From Streptomyces tailanensis (GTDB taxonomy: Bacteria; Actinomycetota; Actinomycetes; Streptomycetales; Streptomycetaceae): a DNA stretch of 64,000 nt. A model generated the notes under the pieces. The model did not search any database, was not told the DNA's origin, and saw only the letters and a list, made by a program, of their open reading frames with translations. Every line of letters begins with the position of its first letter. Within the stretch, counting starts at the first letter, position 1. A program made the position numbers and the translations under genes. Location: NCBI RefSeq assembly GCF_008386495.1, contig NZ_VTHJ01000021.1, positions 1 to 64,000 on the forward strand, in the 5' to 3' direction. Shown in pieces: positions 25,141 through 34,500 of this stretch.

Positions 25141-26145
25141 TCAGATCGCGAGCTGCTGCTCATCGCGGTTCAGCCAGCGGCGGTAGACGGAGGTGAAGAC
25201 GATCAGGATGGCCAGCAGCAGGATGCCGTAGGCCGCCGACTGCGCGAAGTCACGCGGCTGCTGCCCGAAGCCCAGGTAGTACGCCCAGGTCACGAGGATC
25301 TGCGCCTCGGGGGCGGTGTCGCCGAACAGCAGGAAGATGACGGCGAACTGGTTGAACGTCCAGATGACGCCGAGGAGTACGACCGTGGAGCTGACCGTTC
25401 TGAGGCCCGGCAGGGTGACGTACCGGAAGCGCTGCCAAGCGCTCGCGCCGTCCATCTCGGCGGCCTCGTAGAGCGAGGTGTCGATGGACTGGAGGCCGCC
25501 GAGCAGCGAGACCATCATGAACGGCACCCCGCACCACGTGTTGACCATGATCGCGGCGAACCGCTGCCAGAAGACGTCCTCCAGCCACAGCGGGGTCGGC
25601 AGGTGCAGCGTTTCGAGGCCGGCGTTGATGATGCCGCCGTCGGCGAGCATGAACCGCCAGCCGAACACGGTGACGAAGGTGGGCACCGCCCAGGGCAGGA
25701 CCAGGATCAGCCGGTAGAGGGTGCGGCCGTGCAGCTTCTGGTTGAGCAGCAGCGCGAGGCCGAGGCCGATGACGTAGTGCAGGGTGACGCAGAGCGCGGT
25801 CCAGACGATCGTCCAGATGAAGTGCGACCAGAAGCGGTCGTACGAGGTCGGCCCCCACAGGATGTCGGCGTAGTTGTCCAGGCCGATGAACTCGTAGGTG
25901 GCCTCGATCTCGTTGACGCCGATCCTGCGCGCCGAGTTGAGGCTGTTGGCGTTGGTGAGGGTGAGATAGAAGCCGCGTACCAGGGGGTACACCACGAGGA
26001 CGCCGAGTACGACGACCACGGGGGCGATCATCGCGTACGCGTACCAGTAGCGCTGGTATCCCTGCTTCAGACGCGTCAGCGGGCCGGGGCGCCCGCCCGG
26101 CTCACCGCGGCGCTTGCCGGTCGCGCGGTCGATGGCGACTGTCAT
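25141..26145 (-). CDS. malF: maltose/maltodextrin ABC transporter permease MalF
   Basis: 334 residues with six membrane spans and the EAA motif EAAEMDGASAWQRFRYVTLP. The N-terminal basic tail precedes MIAPVVVVLGVLVVYPLVRG. It pairs with MalG to form the membrane channel for maltodextrins. The first span and the PWAVPTFVTVFGWRFML region are typical of MalF-like permeases without the large enterobacterial P2 loop. Located between malE and malG on the same strand, after a stable hairpin. Confidence 0.93.
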   Translation of the reverse strand: MTVAIDRATGKRRGEPGGRPGPLTRLKQGYQRYWYAYAMIAPVVVVLGVLVVYPLVRGFYLTLTNANSLNSARRIGVNEIEATYEFIGLDNYADILWGPTSYDRFWSHFIWTIVWTALCVTLHYVIGLGLALLLNQKLHGRTLYRLILVLPWAVPTFVTVFGWRFMLADGGIINAGLETLHLPTPLWLEDVFWQRFAAIMVNTWCGVPFMMVSLLGGLQSIDTSLYEAAEMDGASAWQRFRYVTLPGLRTVSSTVVLLGVIWTFNQFAVIFLLFGDTAPEAQILVTWAYYLGFGQQPRDFAQSAAYGILLLAILIVFTSVYRRWLNRDEQQLAI

Positions 26146-26208
26146 CGTTCGACACCTTCTGGAAGATCACTGGAAGATCACTGGGGTTGAGCGGGCGGGT
26201 GCGGGCCG

Positions 26209-26254
26209 GTGGCCGCCGCATCCCACCCCCGTTGCCGGAGGATGCGGCGGCCAC
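26209..26254. promoter_or_regulatory. intercistronic hairpin between malE and malF
   Basis: Perfect 15-base arms GTGGCCGCCGCATCC and GGATGCGGCGGCCAC flank a 16-base loop immediately downstream of malE. There is no U-run. It probably stabilises malE mRNA or partly terminates, giving more binding protein than permease. A tandem GGAAGATCACT duplication (26161-26182) adjoins it. Confidence 0.65.
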
Positions 26255-26260
26255 TCGGGG

Positions 26261-27532
26261 TCACTTGCTGAAGTCCGGGACCAGCTTGGCGATCGCGGTC
26301 TCCGCGTTGCTCAGGCCCTTGTCCAGGGACTCCTTGCCGCCCGCGATGGCGAGCAGCTCGGTGTCGAGCGGGCCCCACAGGGAGCTGTACTCGGGCAGCT
26401 CGGGGCGGGGCTGGGCGGCGGCGAGGACGGTCTGGTAGCCGGCGATGCCCGGGTCGGCCTTGACCTCGGCGGTGTAGGCGTCGTCGCGCGTGGGCAGCGT
26501 GGAGTTCTTCAGGGCGATGGTCTCCTGGGACTTCGCCGAGGTCATGAAGTTGACGAACTTCAGCGACGCCTCCTGGTGCGCCTTGTCCGAGCCGGCGTAG
26601 ACGGAGAGGTTGTGGCCGCCGGTCGGGGCGCCCGCCTTGCCTGTGGAGCCGGCCGGGACGGTGGCGATGCCCAGGTTGGCCTTGTCCTTGAAGGCGCTGC
26701 CCTTGTAGAAGTTCGTGATCTCCCAGGGGCCCTGGATGATCGCGGCGACCTTGCCGTTGACGAAGGCGTCCTGGATGTGGGCGTAGGCGTCGGCGGTGGT
26801 GTCGGCCTTGTGCAGGCCCTTGCCGTCGAAGAGGTCCAGCCAGGTGCCGTACGCCTTCTTCGCCTCGGCGGAGTTGACGGTGATCTTCTTGCCGGCGGCG
26901 TCGACGGTGTCGGTGCCCTCGCCGTGGAGGAAGGTCTGGGCGTAGTAGCCCTGGGTGGAGCCCCAGTAGCCGTCGACGCCGGTCTTGTCCTTGATGGTGG
27001 CGGCGGCCTTCTTCAGGTCGTCCCAGGTCTTCGGGGCCTCGGTGATGCCGGCCTTCTCGAAGAGCTCCTTGTTGTAGACCAGCGCGAGGGTGTCGGTGAC
27101 GAACGGGACACCGTACGTCTTGCCCTCGTACTGGGCCTGCTTGATCAGGCTGTCCTGGAACTTGTCCTGGTCCGCGAGGGCCTCGGTGCCGTCCAGCGGC
27201 GCGAAGAAGCCCTTCTTGGCGAAGGCGGGGGTCCAGCCGACCTCGGAGCGCAGCACGTCCGGGGCGCCGGAGGCACCGGCGGCGGTGTCGAACTTGTTCT
27301 GCGCCTGGTCGAAGGGCACGTTGACGTACTTGACCTTGATGTCCTTGTTGGCGGCCTCGAACTCCTTGACCAAGGCCTTGTACGTCGGTGCCTCATTGGT
27401 GGCGTTGGAGGTGTCCCACCAGGTGATGGTGACCGGACCATCGGCCGAGTCGCCGCTGTCGCTTCCGCCGCAGGCCGTCGCCGTGAGGGCGATCGACGCC
27501 ACCAGCGCGGTGGCCGCTATGCCACGCCGCAT
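26261..27532 (-). CDS. malE: maltose/maltodextrin-binding lipoprotein MalE
   Basis: 423 residues. Signal peptide with lipobox LTATAC followed by GGSDSGDS: a lipid-anchored solute-binding protein. The mature part follows the type I sugar-binding fold: VTITWWDTSNATNE, FEAANKDIKVKYVN, APDVLRSEVGWTPAF and IIQGPWEITNFY. It captures maltodextrins for MalFG. It is the first gene of the cluster and divergent from malR, with MalR-like palindromes in the shared region, so induction by maltose and repression by MalR are expected. Confidence 0.94.
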   Translation of the reverse strand: MRRGIAATALVASIALTATACGGSDSGDSADGPVTITWWDTSNATNEAPTYKALVKEFEAANKDIKVKYVNVPFDQAQNKFDTAAGASGAPDVLRSEVGWTPAFAKKGFFAPLDGTEALADQDKFQDSLIKQAQYEGKTYGVPFVTDTLALVYNKELFEKAGITEAPKTWDDLKKAAATIKDKTGVDGYWGSTQGYYAQTFLHGEGTDTVDAAGKKITVNSAEAKKAYGTWLDLFDGKGLHKADTTADAYAHIQDAFVNGKVAAIIQGPWEITNFYKGSAFKDKANLGIATVPAGSTGKAGAPTGGHNLSVYAGSDKAHQEASLKFVNFMTSAKSQETIALKNSTLPTRDDAYTAEVKADPGIAGYQTVLAAAQPRPELPEYSSLWGPLDTELLAIAGGKESLDKGLSNAETAIAKLVPDFSK

Positions 27533-27664
27533 GAGATCTCCTTGAGGGTGAAAGCCCGTGTGCTGGGCAGAGGGCCCCGTCCGCCGCTGCTGCCGAGTGC
27601 CGGGGCGCCGTCGCCGCCGCCGGGCGTGGCCGAACGTAACAGCGATGTAAGCGACACGAAAGGT

Positions 27665-27685
27665 CTTGCAGCAAAAAAGTGCAAG
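27665..27685. promoter_or_regulatory. likely MalR operator upstream of malE
   Basis: CTTGCA, nine bases, TGCAAG: a perfect interrupted palindrome about 130 bases ahead of malE. The arms match the amylase-upstream site and LacI-family half-site spacing is plausible. Binding is inferred. Confidence 0.6.
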
Positions 27686-27794
27686 AAACGCGGATGGTTA
27701 CCCCGTCGTGACCTGTGCGGGGCCCTCACGGCGCTTGGGTTTCCAGGCGATCAGCGCATACGAGAGAGGTGATCGGCGCGTACGGGAGGGGGTG

Positions 27795-27827
27795 TGCAAG
27801 ACTCTGCAATCTCTTGCCATCCCTTGC
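27795..27827. promoter_or_regulatory. cluster of MalR-like half sites ahead of malR
   Basis: TGCAAG (27795-27800) is followed by CTTGC at 27813 and CTTGC at 27823, giving an inverted pair and a 10-base-spaced direct pair. It is probably an autoregulatory region for malR. Weaker than the malE site. Confidence 0.45.
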
Positions 27828-27998
27828 GGCGGCGGGAATCATCACCCCGTCAGCGCCTTGCGGACGCGGGGCACCGGACACCGACCAGAATCACGAGGGA
27901 CCGCGATGACGCAGCAGCCCGCAGCGGGCCGCATCCCCGCCCGCACCCGGCGCCGGGCCGGTGGGCAAGCGGAGACCCGGCCGGTACAGTCCAGTGCT

Positions 27999-29051
27999 GT
28001 GACCACACGGCTTGCCGACATCGCAGCCCAGGCGGGGGTCAGCGAGGCGACTGTCAGCCGCGTCCTGAACGGGAAGCCGGGCGTCGCCGCGACCACCCGC
28101 CAGTCCGTCCTCGCCGCCCTCGACGTCCTGGGCTACGAGCGGCCGGTACGGCTGCGGCAGCGCAGCGCGGGCCTGGTGGGCCTGATAACCCCGGAGCTGG
28201 AGAACCCCATATTCCCGGCCCTGGCCCAGGTCATCGGCCAGGCGCTGACCCGGCAGGGGTACACCCCGGTCCTCGCCACCCAGACCCCCGGTGGATCCAC
28301 CGAGGACGAGCTGACCGAGATGCTCGTCGACCGCGGGGTCGCCGGCATCATCTTCGTCTCCGGACTGCACGCGGACACCTCCGCGGACATGCAGCGCTAT
28401 GAGCAACTGCGGGCGCAGGGCGTGCCGTTCGTGCTGGTGGACGGCTTCTCCCCCAAGGTGCAGGCGCCCTTCATCTCACCGGACGACCGCGCGGCGATGA
28501 ACCTCGCGGTGACGCACTTGGTGTCGCTGGGGCACACGAGGATAGGTCTGGCCCTGGGGCCCAAGCGCTTCGTCCCGGTCCAGCGCAAGATCGAGGGCTT
28601 CGTCCGTACGATGCGGGACCAGCTGGGGCTGAACGCGGCGGACGTCGAGGCCGAGCTCGTCCAGCACTCCCTCTACACCCTGGAGGGCGGCCAGGCGGCG
28701 GCCATGGCGCTCATCGACCGGGACTGTACGGCGGTGGTGTGCGCGAGCGACATGATGGCGCTCGGCGCGATCCGGGCCGCGCGTCAGCGGGGTCTGCAGG
28801 TCCCGCGGGACGTTTCGGTGGTCGGCTTCGACGACTCCCCCTTGATCGCCTTCACCGACCCGCCTCTGACGACGATCCGCAAGCCGGTCCCGGCCATGGG
28901 GCAGGCGGCGGTGCGTACGTTGCTGGAGGAGATCGGCGGGACGCCGGCGCCGCACAGCGAGTTCGTGTTCATGCCGGAACTGGTGGTGCGGGGGTCGACC
29001 GCTTCGGCCCCTGGTTCTCTGGGTTCCCTGGTGGAACGCACTCGTTCCTGA
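27999..29051 (+). CDS. malR: LacI-family maltose regulator MalR
   Basis: A LacI helix-turn-helix starts at once: TTRLADIAAQAGVSEATVSR, then VLNGKPGVAATTR and a hinge. The ~280-residue periplasmic-binding-type effector domain follows (SAGLVGLITPELENPIFPAL, IIFVSGLHADTS, VVGFDDSPLIAFTDPPLTT). The GTG gives ~350 residues, near the ~344 I recall for S. coelicolor MalR. An ATG at 27906 with a GAGGGA site would add 31 residues with no known domain. It represses malEFG and amylase genes in Streptomyces. Divergent from malE. Confidence 0.92.
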   Translation: MTTRLADIAAQAGVSEATVSRVLNGKPGVAATTRQSVLAALDVLGYERPVRLRQRSAGLVGLITPELENPIFPALAQVIGQALTRQGYTPVLATQTPGGSTEDELTEMLVDRGVAGIIFVSGLHADTSADMQRYEQLRAQGVPFVLVDGFSPKVQAPFISPDDRAAMNLAVTHLVSLGHTRIGLALGPKRFVPVQRKIEGFVRTMRDQLGLNAADVEAELVQHSLYTLEGGQAAAMALIDRDCTAVVCASDMMALGAIRAARQRGLQVPRDVSVVGFDDSPLIAFTDPPLTTIRKPVPAMGQAAVRTLLEEIGGTPAPHSEFVFMPELVVRGSTASAPGSLGSLVERTRS

Positions 29052-29195
29052 ACTCGTCCTCAAGGGGGAGAGAACGGGGGATGGTGCAATACGTGCGAAG
29101 TAGGGAACCCTGGGGCGTACCCCGACGAGCGTGCGTATTGAACCCGACCAGAGGATGATCGGTGGGGGATGGCTTTTCTGGCAAACTCTGTGCCC

Positions 29196-30074
29196 ATGGG
29201 TGACTCGACCGTGACGACACTGCAGGAAGGCCGGGAGCAGGCCGCTCCGCGGTCGGTCACGGATGCGCCGGGGGATGCGCGGGGGCAGGGTTTCGCACAG
29301 CGGATGCGGACCCCGCGCCGCCCTCGCTTCTGGTTCGAGATCCTGCTGATCGCGGTGAGTTACTGGACGTACTCGCTGATCCGTAACGCGGTGCCGGAGC
29401 AGAAGGCCCAGGCGTTCAGGAACGCCGACTGGATCTGGGAGGTGGAGCACCACCTCGGGATCGCCGTCGAGGAGACGGTCAATCACGCCGTGAACTCGGT
29501 CACATGGCTCATCGTCGGCATGAACTACTACTACGCGACACTGCACTTCATCGTCACGCTCGGTGTGCTGGTGTGGCTGTACCGTAGTCACCCGGGTCGT
29601 TACGCGGCGACGCGTCTGGTGCTGTTCGCGACGACGGCGGTGGCCCTGGTCGGCTACTACTTCTATCCGCTGGCCCCGCCCCGCCTGATGACCAGCGAGA
29701 ACTTCATCGACACGGTCGTCGTCCACCAGACCTGGGGTTCCATGGCCTCCGGGGATCTGAAGAACATGTCGAACCAGTACGCCGCCATGCCCTCCATGCA
29801 CATCGGCTGGTCCGTGTGGTGCGGCGTGACGATCTTCGCGCTGGCCTCGGTGCCATGGGTGCGGGTGCTGGGCCTGCTGTACCCGACGCTGACCCTGGTC
29901 GTCATCGTCGCCACCGCCAACCACTTCTGGCTCGACGCGGTGGGCGGCATGCTGTGCCTCGCCTTCGGTTACGCGGTGGCCCGGGCCTGGTACGGGGCGT
30001 TGCCACATGCGCTGCCTCGGCAGGTGACGGGGCTCACCCCAGTTGCAGTCGGTCAGCCAGCCCTGCGGCGGTGA
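29196..30074 (+). CDS. PAP2-superfamily membrane phosphatase / inositol phosphoryltransferase-like protein
   Basis: About 292 residues from this ATG; an ATG at 29169 nine codons upstream is the alternative. Five to six membrane helices begin at FWFEILLIAVSYWTYSLI. The PAP2 signature appears as YPLAPPRLM, AAMPSMHIGWSVWCG (Ser-His) and TANHFWLDAVGG (His-Asp). These are the motifs of acid phosphatases and of the related phosphatidylinositol/ceramide transferases. The substrate is a membrane lipid phosphate by inference. The gene end overlaps the convergent MBL gene by 41 bases. Confidence 0.85.
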   Translation: MGDSTVTTLQEGREQAAPRSVTDAPGDARGQGFAQRMRTPRRPRFWFEILLIAVSYWTYSLIRNAVPEQKAQAFRNADWIWEVEHHLGIAVEETVNHAVNSVTWLIVGMNYYYATLHFIVTLGVLVWLYRSHPGRYAATRLVLFATTAVALVGYYFYPLAPPRLMTSENFIDTVVVHQTWGSMASGDLKNMSNQYAAMPSMHIGWSVWCGVTIFALASVPWVRVLGLLYPTLTLVVIVATANHFWLDAVGGMLCLAFGYAVARAWYGALPHALPRQVTGLTPVAVGQPALRR

Positions 30075-30798
30075 AGGCGGCGGTCACGTCGTCTCGTCCC
30101 TCGGTGAAGTGGCCCCAGCTGTCGCAGTGGACGGGGATCACGCGGCGGGCGCCCAGGATCTCGGTGGCCTCGGCTGCCTGAGCGCTGTTCAGGACGAGCA
30201 GGGCGCCGTCGAAGATGCTGCCCCGGGGTGCTCCCGCGAACAGGACGGCCGTGTCGAACGGGCCGAAGCGGGCGGCGATCTCCTTGACCAGCGTGAGCGA
30301 GGCGTTGTCGCCGCTGACGTAGAGGGTGGGCAAGGTGGGGGCGGTCAGTACGAAGCCGGTGACCTCGCCGGCGACCGCCTCGACCTCCTCCGTGCCGAGT
30401 TCCTCGGGGCCGTGCAGGGCCGGGGTGGCCGTCGCGGTGACGGTGCCGCCGTCGGGGCGGGGCAGCTCCGTGGACTGCCAGGGTGCGAGGCCGCGAGCGG
30501 TGCCGCCGAGGCGGGTCGCGCCGCCGGGAGTGGTGAGGGTGACTGGTACGTCGGCGAGGAGGGCCCGGCCGGAGTGGTCGAGGTTGTCGGGGTGCTGGTC
30601 GTGGGAGAGCAGGACCACGTCCACGGGGCCGAGGCCGGCGGGTGTGGTGGCGGAGGAGGCGGTCTTGGTGAGGGTGTGGCCGCCGGGGAGCTGGTAGTCG
30701 CCGGGGGCGTCGAAGGTGGGGTCGGTGAGGAAGCGGAGGCCGCCGTAGTGGATGAGGGCGGTGGGGCCGCCGAGGACGCGGATGTCGGAGTTGGTCAT
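30034..30798 (-). CDS. MBL-fold metallo-hydrolase (UlaG-like)
   Basis: 254 residues from the ATG with GAGGTG six bases upstream. GGPTALIHYGGLRFLTDPTFD is the usual opening of UlaG-like lactonase/hydrolases. The zinc motif reads LSHDQHPDNLDH, with further ligands in VSGDNAS and VIPVHCDSWGHF. No signal peptide. The start lies 10 bases from the first copy of a nine-base operator array and the gene is divergent from a CGNR regulator, so it is probably the regulator's target. The substrate is unknown. Confidence 0.88.
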   Translation of the reverse strand: MTNSDIRVLGGPTALIHYGGLRFLTDPTFDAPGDYQLPGGHTLTKTASSATTPAGLGPVDVVLLSHDQHPDNLDHSGRALLADVPVTLTTPGGATRLGGTARGLAPWQSTELPRPDGGTVTATATPALHGPEELGTEEVEAVAGEVTGFVLTAPTLPTLYVSGDNASLTLVKEIAARFGPFDTAVLFAGAPRGSIFDGALLVLNSAQAAEATEILGARRVIPVHCDSWGHFTEGRDDVTAAFTAAGLADRLQLG

Positions 30799-30807
30799 CA
30801 GAAACAC

Positions 30808-30894
30808 CTCACGGATGACGTGCGGGACATCCGTGAGATTCTCACGGATGGGGTTAGGTCTATCCGTGAGTGACGGTAGTCGCTTCTCACGGAT
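30808..30894. promoter_or_regulatory. five-copy alternating operator array
   Basis: CTCACGGAT occurs at 30808, 30841 and 30886 and its complement ATCCGTGAG at 30829 and 30862. Starts are 21, 12, 21 and 24 bases apart, alternating in orientation. The array fills the region between the divergent MBL and CGNR genes; the first copy overlaps the MBL ribosome site and the last lies ~25 bases before the regulator start. A cooperative operator for the CGNR protein is the natural reading. Confidence 0.75.
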
Positions 30895-30919
30895 GATGGC
30901 AAGCCGTACCATGAGATTC

Positions 30920-31507
30920 ATGAACGAGGCCGTGATCGTCGAGCCCGCGCCGGGGGCCGAGCAGTACCCCGCGCTCGATTTCGCCAACAGTGCGCTCGCG
31001 CTGCCCGGCGGTCAGTTCCTGGATCTGCTCGGTACGCCGGGGACGGCGAACCGGTGGCTCACCGAGCACGGGCTCGCTCCGGTGGACGCCGGGATGCGGG
31101 AGATGTGCGCGGCGCAGTTGCGGTCGTTGCGGGAGCAGATCCGGGCGTTGTTCGCGTCGCTCGTGGACGGGCAGCCGGCTCCGCCGAGCGCCCTCGCGGC
31201 CGTCAACGACGCGCTGACGCGGGCGCCTGCGGCGTCGCTGCTGCACTGGGAGCCGGGGCGGGGGATGTACCGGGCGGCTTCCCATCCGACGACTCAGCTC
31301 GTCGACCATGCGCTTGCGGTGTTGGCCGCGGATGCCGCGGATCTGTTGACCGGGGCCGATGCCTCGCGGCTCACCGCGTGTGGGTCGAGTCCCTGTAATC
31401 GGTACCTGTTGCGGCATGGGCGCCGGCACTGGTGCTCCACGCGCTGCGGTGACCGTGCGCGGGCGGCTCGGGCTTACGCCCGGCGTGCGCGGCAGTCCCA
31501 GACCTGA
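30920..31507 (+). CDS. CGNR zinc-finger (ABATE domain) transcriptional regulator
   Basis: 195 residues. The N-terminal ~140 residues are the stress-induced ABATE domain (YPALDFANSALALPGG, RWLTEHGLAPVD, LREQIRALFASLVDG). The C-terminal zinc finger reads CGSSPCNRYLL, then RRHWCSTRCGDRARA: the CGNR finger with Trp-Cys-Ser. ATG at 30911 is three codons earlier. Such proteins regulate adjacent genes. It is divergent from the MBL hydrolase across an array of repeated nonamers and probably autoregulates. Confidence 0.87.
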   Translation: MNEAVIVEPAPGAEQYPALDFANSALALPGGQFLDLLGTPGTANRWLTEHGLAPVDAGMREMCAAQLRSLREQIRALFASLVDGQPAPPSALAAVNDALTRAPAASLLHWEPGRGMYRAASHPTTQLVDHALAVLAADAADLLTGADASRLTACGSSPCNRYLLRHGRRHWCSTRCGDRARAARAYARRARQSQT

Positions 31508-31564
31508 GTCTCGCACCCGCCGCCCCTACCCATTCCCATCCAGGGGCGGCGGGGGCGAGGGAAG

Positions 31565-34500
31565 TCAGTCGGCGTAGAACAGGGCGTCCACCACGGCCCG
31601 TGCGCGGCGCGTCGTGCGGCGGTAGTCGTCGAGCATGTCGCCCCCGCGGCCGGGGCCGTAACCCAGGTACCGGCCGACCGCGGCCAGTTCCCGCCCCCCG
31701 GAGGGGAACGTGTCGCCCGCCCTCCCCCGCACCAGCATCACCGCGTTACGGACCCGTGTGGCCAGGACCCACGCCTCGTCCAGCACCGTCGCGTCCTCCG
31801 CGCTCACCAGACCCGCCGCACACGCCGCCGCCAGCGCCGCCCGCGTACGGGTCGTCCGGAGTCCCGGCTCGCGCCAGCCGTGCCGGAGCTGCAGGAGCTG
31901 CACGGTCCACTCCACGTCCGACAGCCCGCCCCGCCCCAGTTTCGTGTGGAGCGTGGGGTCGGCGCCGCGCGGCAGGCGCTCGGACTCCATGCGGGCCTTG
32001 AGGCGGCGGATCTCGCGTACCGCGTCGTCGCCGAGCCCGCCCTGCGGGTAGCGCAGGGGGTCGATCAGTTCGACGAAGCGGCGGCCCAGGTCCTCGTCCC
32101 CGGCGACCGGTTCGGCCCGCAGCAGGGCCTGCGACTCCCACACCAGCGACCACCGGCGGTAGTACGCCTCGTACGACTTCAGCGTCCGTACCATCGGCCC
32201 GGACTTGCCCTCGGGGCGCAGGTCCGCGTCGATCAGCAACGGCGGGTCGGCGCTGGGGAGTTGGAGCAGGCGGCGCATCTCGGCGACGACGGTGTTGGCG
32301 GCGCGGGCAGCCTCCTGTTCGTCGGCGCCCTCCCGGGGTTCGTGGACGAACAGGACGTCGGCGTCGGAGCCGTAGCCCAGTTCGTGGCCGCCGAAGCGGC
32401 CCATGCCGATGACCGCGAAACGGGTGGGGAGGGTGTCGCCCCAGCGGTCGCGCACGACGGCACGCAGAGTGCCCGCGATGGTCGCCGCCGTGAGGTCGGA
32501 CACCGCGCCGCCCACCAGGTCCACCAGCGCCCCCTGGTCGGCGGCGGCCGGTGACGACTCGGTGCCGTAGGAGCCGACGATGTCCCTCGCGGCCGTACGG
32601 AACAGCTCGCGGCGGCGTACGCCGCGCGCGACCGTGACCGCCTGTTCGGCGCCGTCGGCGCGGCGGACGGCGGCGAGGATCTCCTGTTCCAGGGGGGCGC
32701 GTTCGCGGGGTTCGAGCCCGCCCGCACCACCGGCACCGCCGGCACCGCCGGCACCGCCCGCGCCACCGTCCCCGTCGCCGAGAAGTGAGACGGCCTCGGG
32801 GGCGCGCAGCAGCAGGTCGGGGGCGAGGCGTCCGGCGGAGAGCACGCGGGCGAGGTTCTCGGCGGCGGCTCCCTCGTCGCGCAACAGGCGCAGATACCAG
32901 GGGGTCCTGCCGAGCGCGTCCGACACCTTGCGGAAGTTGAGGAGTCCGGCGTCCGGGTCGGCCGAGTCGGCGAACCAGCCCAACAGCACGGGGAGCAGGG
33001 TCCGTTGAATGGCCGCCTTGCGGGAGACTCCGGAGGCCAGCGCCTCCAGGTGGCGCAGGGCGGCGGCCGGGTCGGCGTAGCCGAGGGCGACGAGGCGTGT
33101 CCGGGCCGCGTCTGCGCTCAACCTGGTCTCGCCGGGGGCGAGTTGGGCGACGGCGTCGAGGAGCGGGCGGTAGAAGAGCTTCTCGTGCAGCCGTCGTACG
33201 ACCGCCGCGTGGCGCCGCCACTCGCGGTTCAGCTCGGTGACCGGCTCGGTGCGCAGACCGAGCGAGCGTCCGATGCGCCGCAGGTCGGTGTCGGCGTCGG
33301 GGACGAGGTGGGTGCGGCGCAGGCGGTACAGCTGGATGCGGTGTTCCATGGAGCGCAGGAAGCGGTAGGCGGCGTCGAGTTGGGCGGCGTCGGCGCGGCC
33401 CACGTATCCGCCGGCGGCGAGGGCGCCGAGCGCGTCGAGGGTGGTCCCGCTGCGCAGCGAGGTGTCCGCGCGGCCGTGCACGAGCTGGAGCAGCTGTACG
33501 GCGAACTCGACGTCCCGCAGCCCGCCCGGCCCCAGCTTCAGCTGGCGGTCGACCTCGGCGACCGGAATGGTCTCGACGACCCGGCGCCGCATGCGCTGCA
33601 CGTCGGCGACGAAGTTCTCGCGCTCGGCGGCCTTCCAGACGAGGGGTTCGAGCGCGGCGACGTACTCCTCCCCCAGTTCGAGGTCCCCGGCGACCGGCCG
33701 GGCCTTGAGCAGCGCCTGGAACTCCCAGGTCTTCGCCCACCGCTGGTAGTACGCGAGATGACTGCTGAGCGTCCGTACGAGCGGGCCGTTGCGCCCCTCG
33801 GGGCGCAGATTGGCGTCGACCGGCCAGATGGTGCCCTCGACCGTCGTCTCGGAGCAGATCCGCATCATGTGCGAGGCGAGGCGGGTGGCGGCGCGGACGG
33901 CCTTCTGTTCGTCGGCCCCGTCCGCGGTCTCGCCCACGAAGATGACATCGACGTCGGAGACGTAGTTGAGCTCATGGCCTCCGCACTTGCCCATCGCGAT
34001 CACCGCGAGCCGGCACTGGGCCGCGTCCTCGGGCGCGGCGGCACGGGCGATGGCGAGGGCGGCGCGGAGGGTGGCGGTGGCGAGGTCGGCGAGCTCGGCG
34101 GCGGCCTGGGCGACGTCGGTGGTGCCGCACACGTCCCGCGCGGCGATGGAGAGCAGACAGCGGCGGTAGGCGACCCGCAGCGACACCGGGTCGGTGGCCT
34201 CGGCGAGGCCCCGCTCGAACTCCTCGATGCCCGGGTGCAGGTCCTGCGGCTCGTACATCACCAGCGCCCGCCAGTCGTGCGGGTGGCGCGCGAGATGGTC
34301 CCCGAGCGCCGCCGAGGCGCCCAGCACACCCAGCAGCCGGTCACGCAGCGGCTTGGCCGCTATCAGCGTGTCCAGCACCTCCCGCCGATCCGTACGGTCC
34401 GGCTGCGCCTCCAGCAGCCGTACGAGGCCCAGCAGCGCCAGATCCGGATCCGCCGTGGCACCCAGCGCGTCCAACAGCACCGGATCGTTCCGTACGGCCG

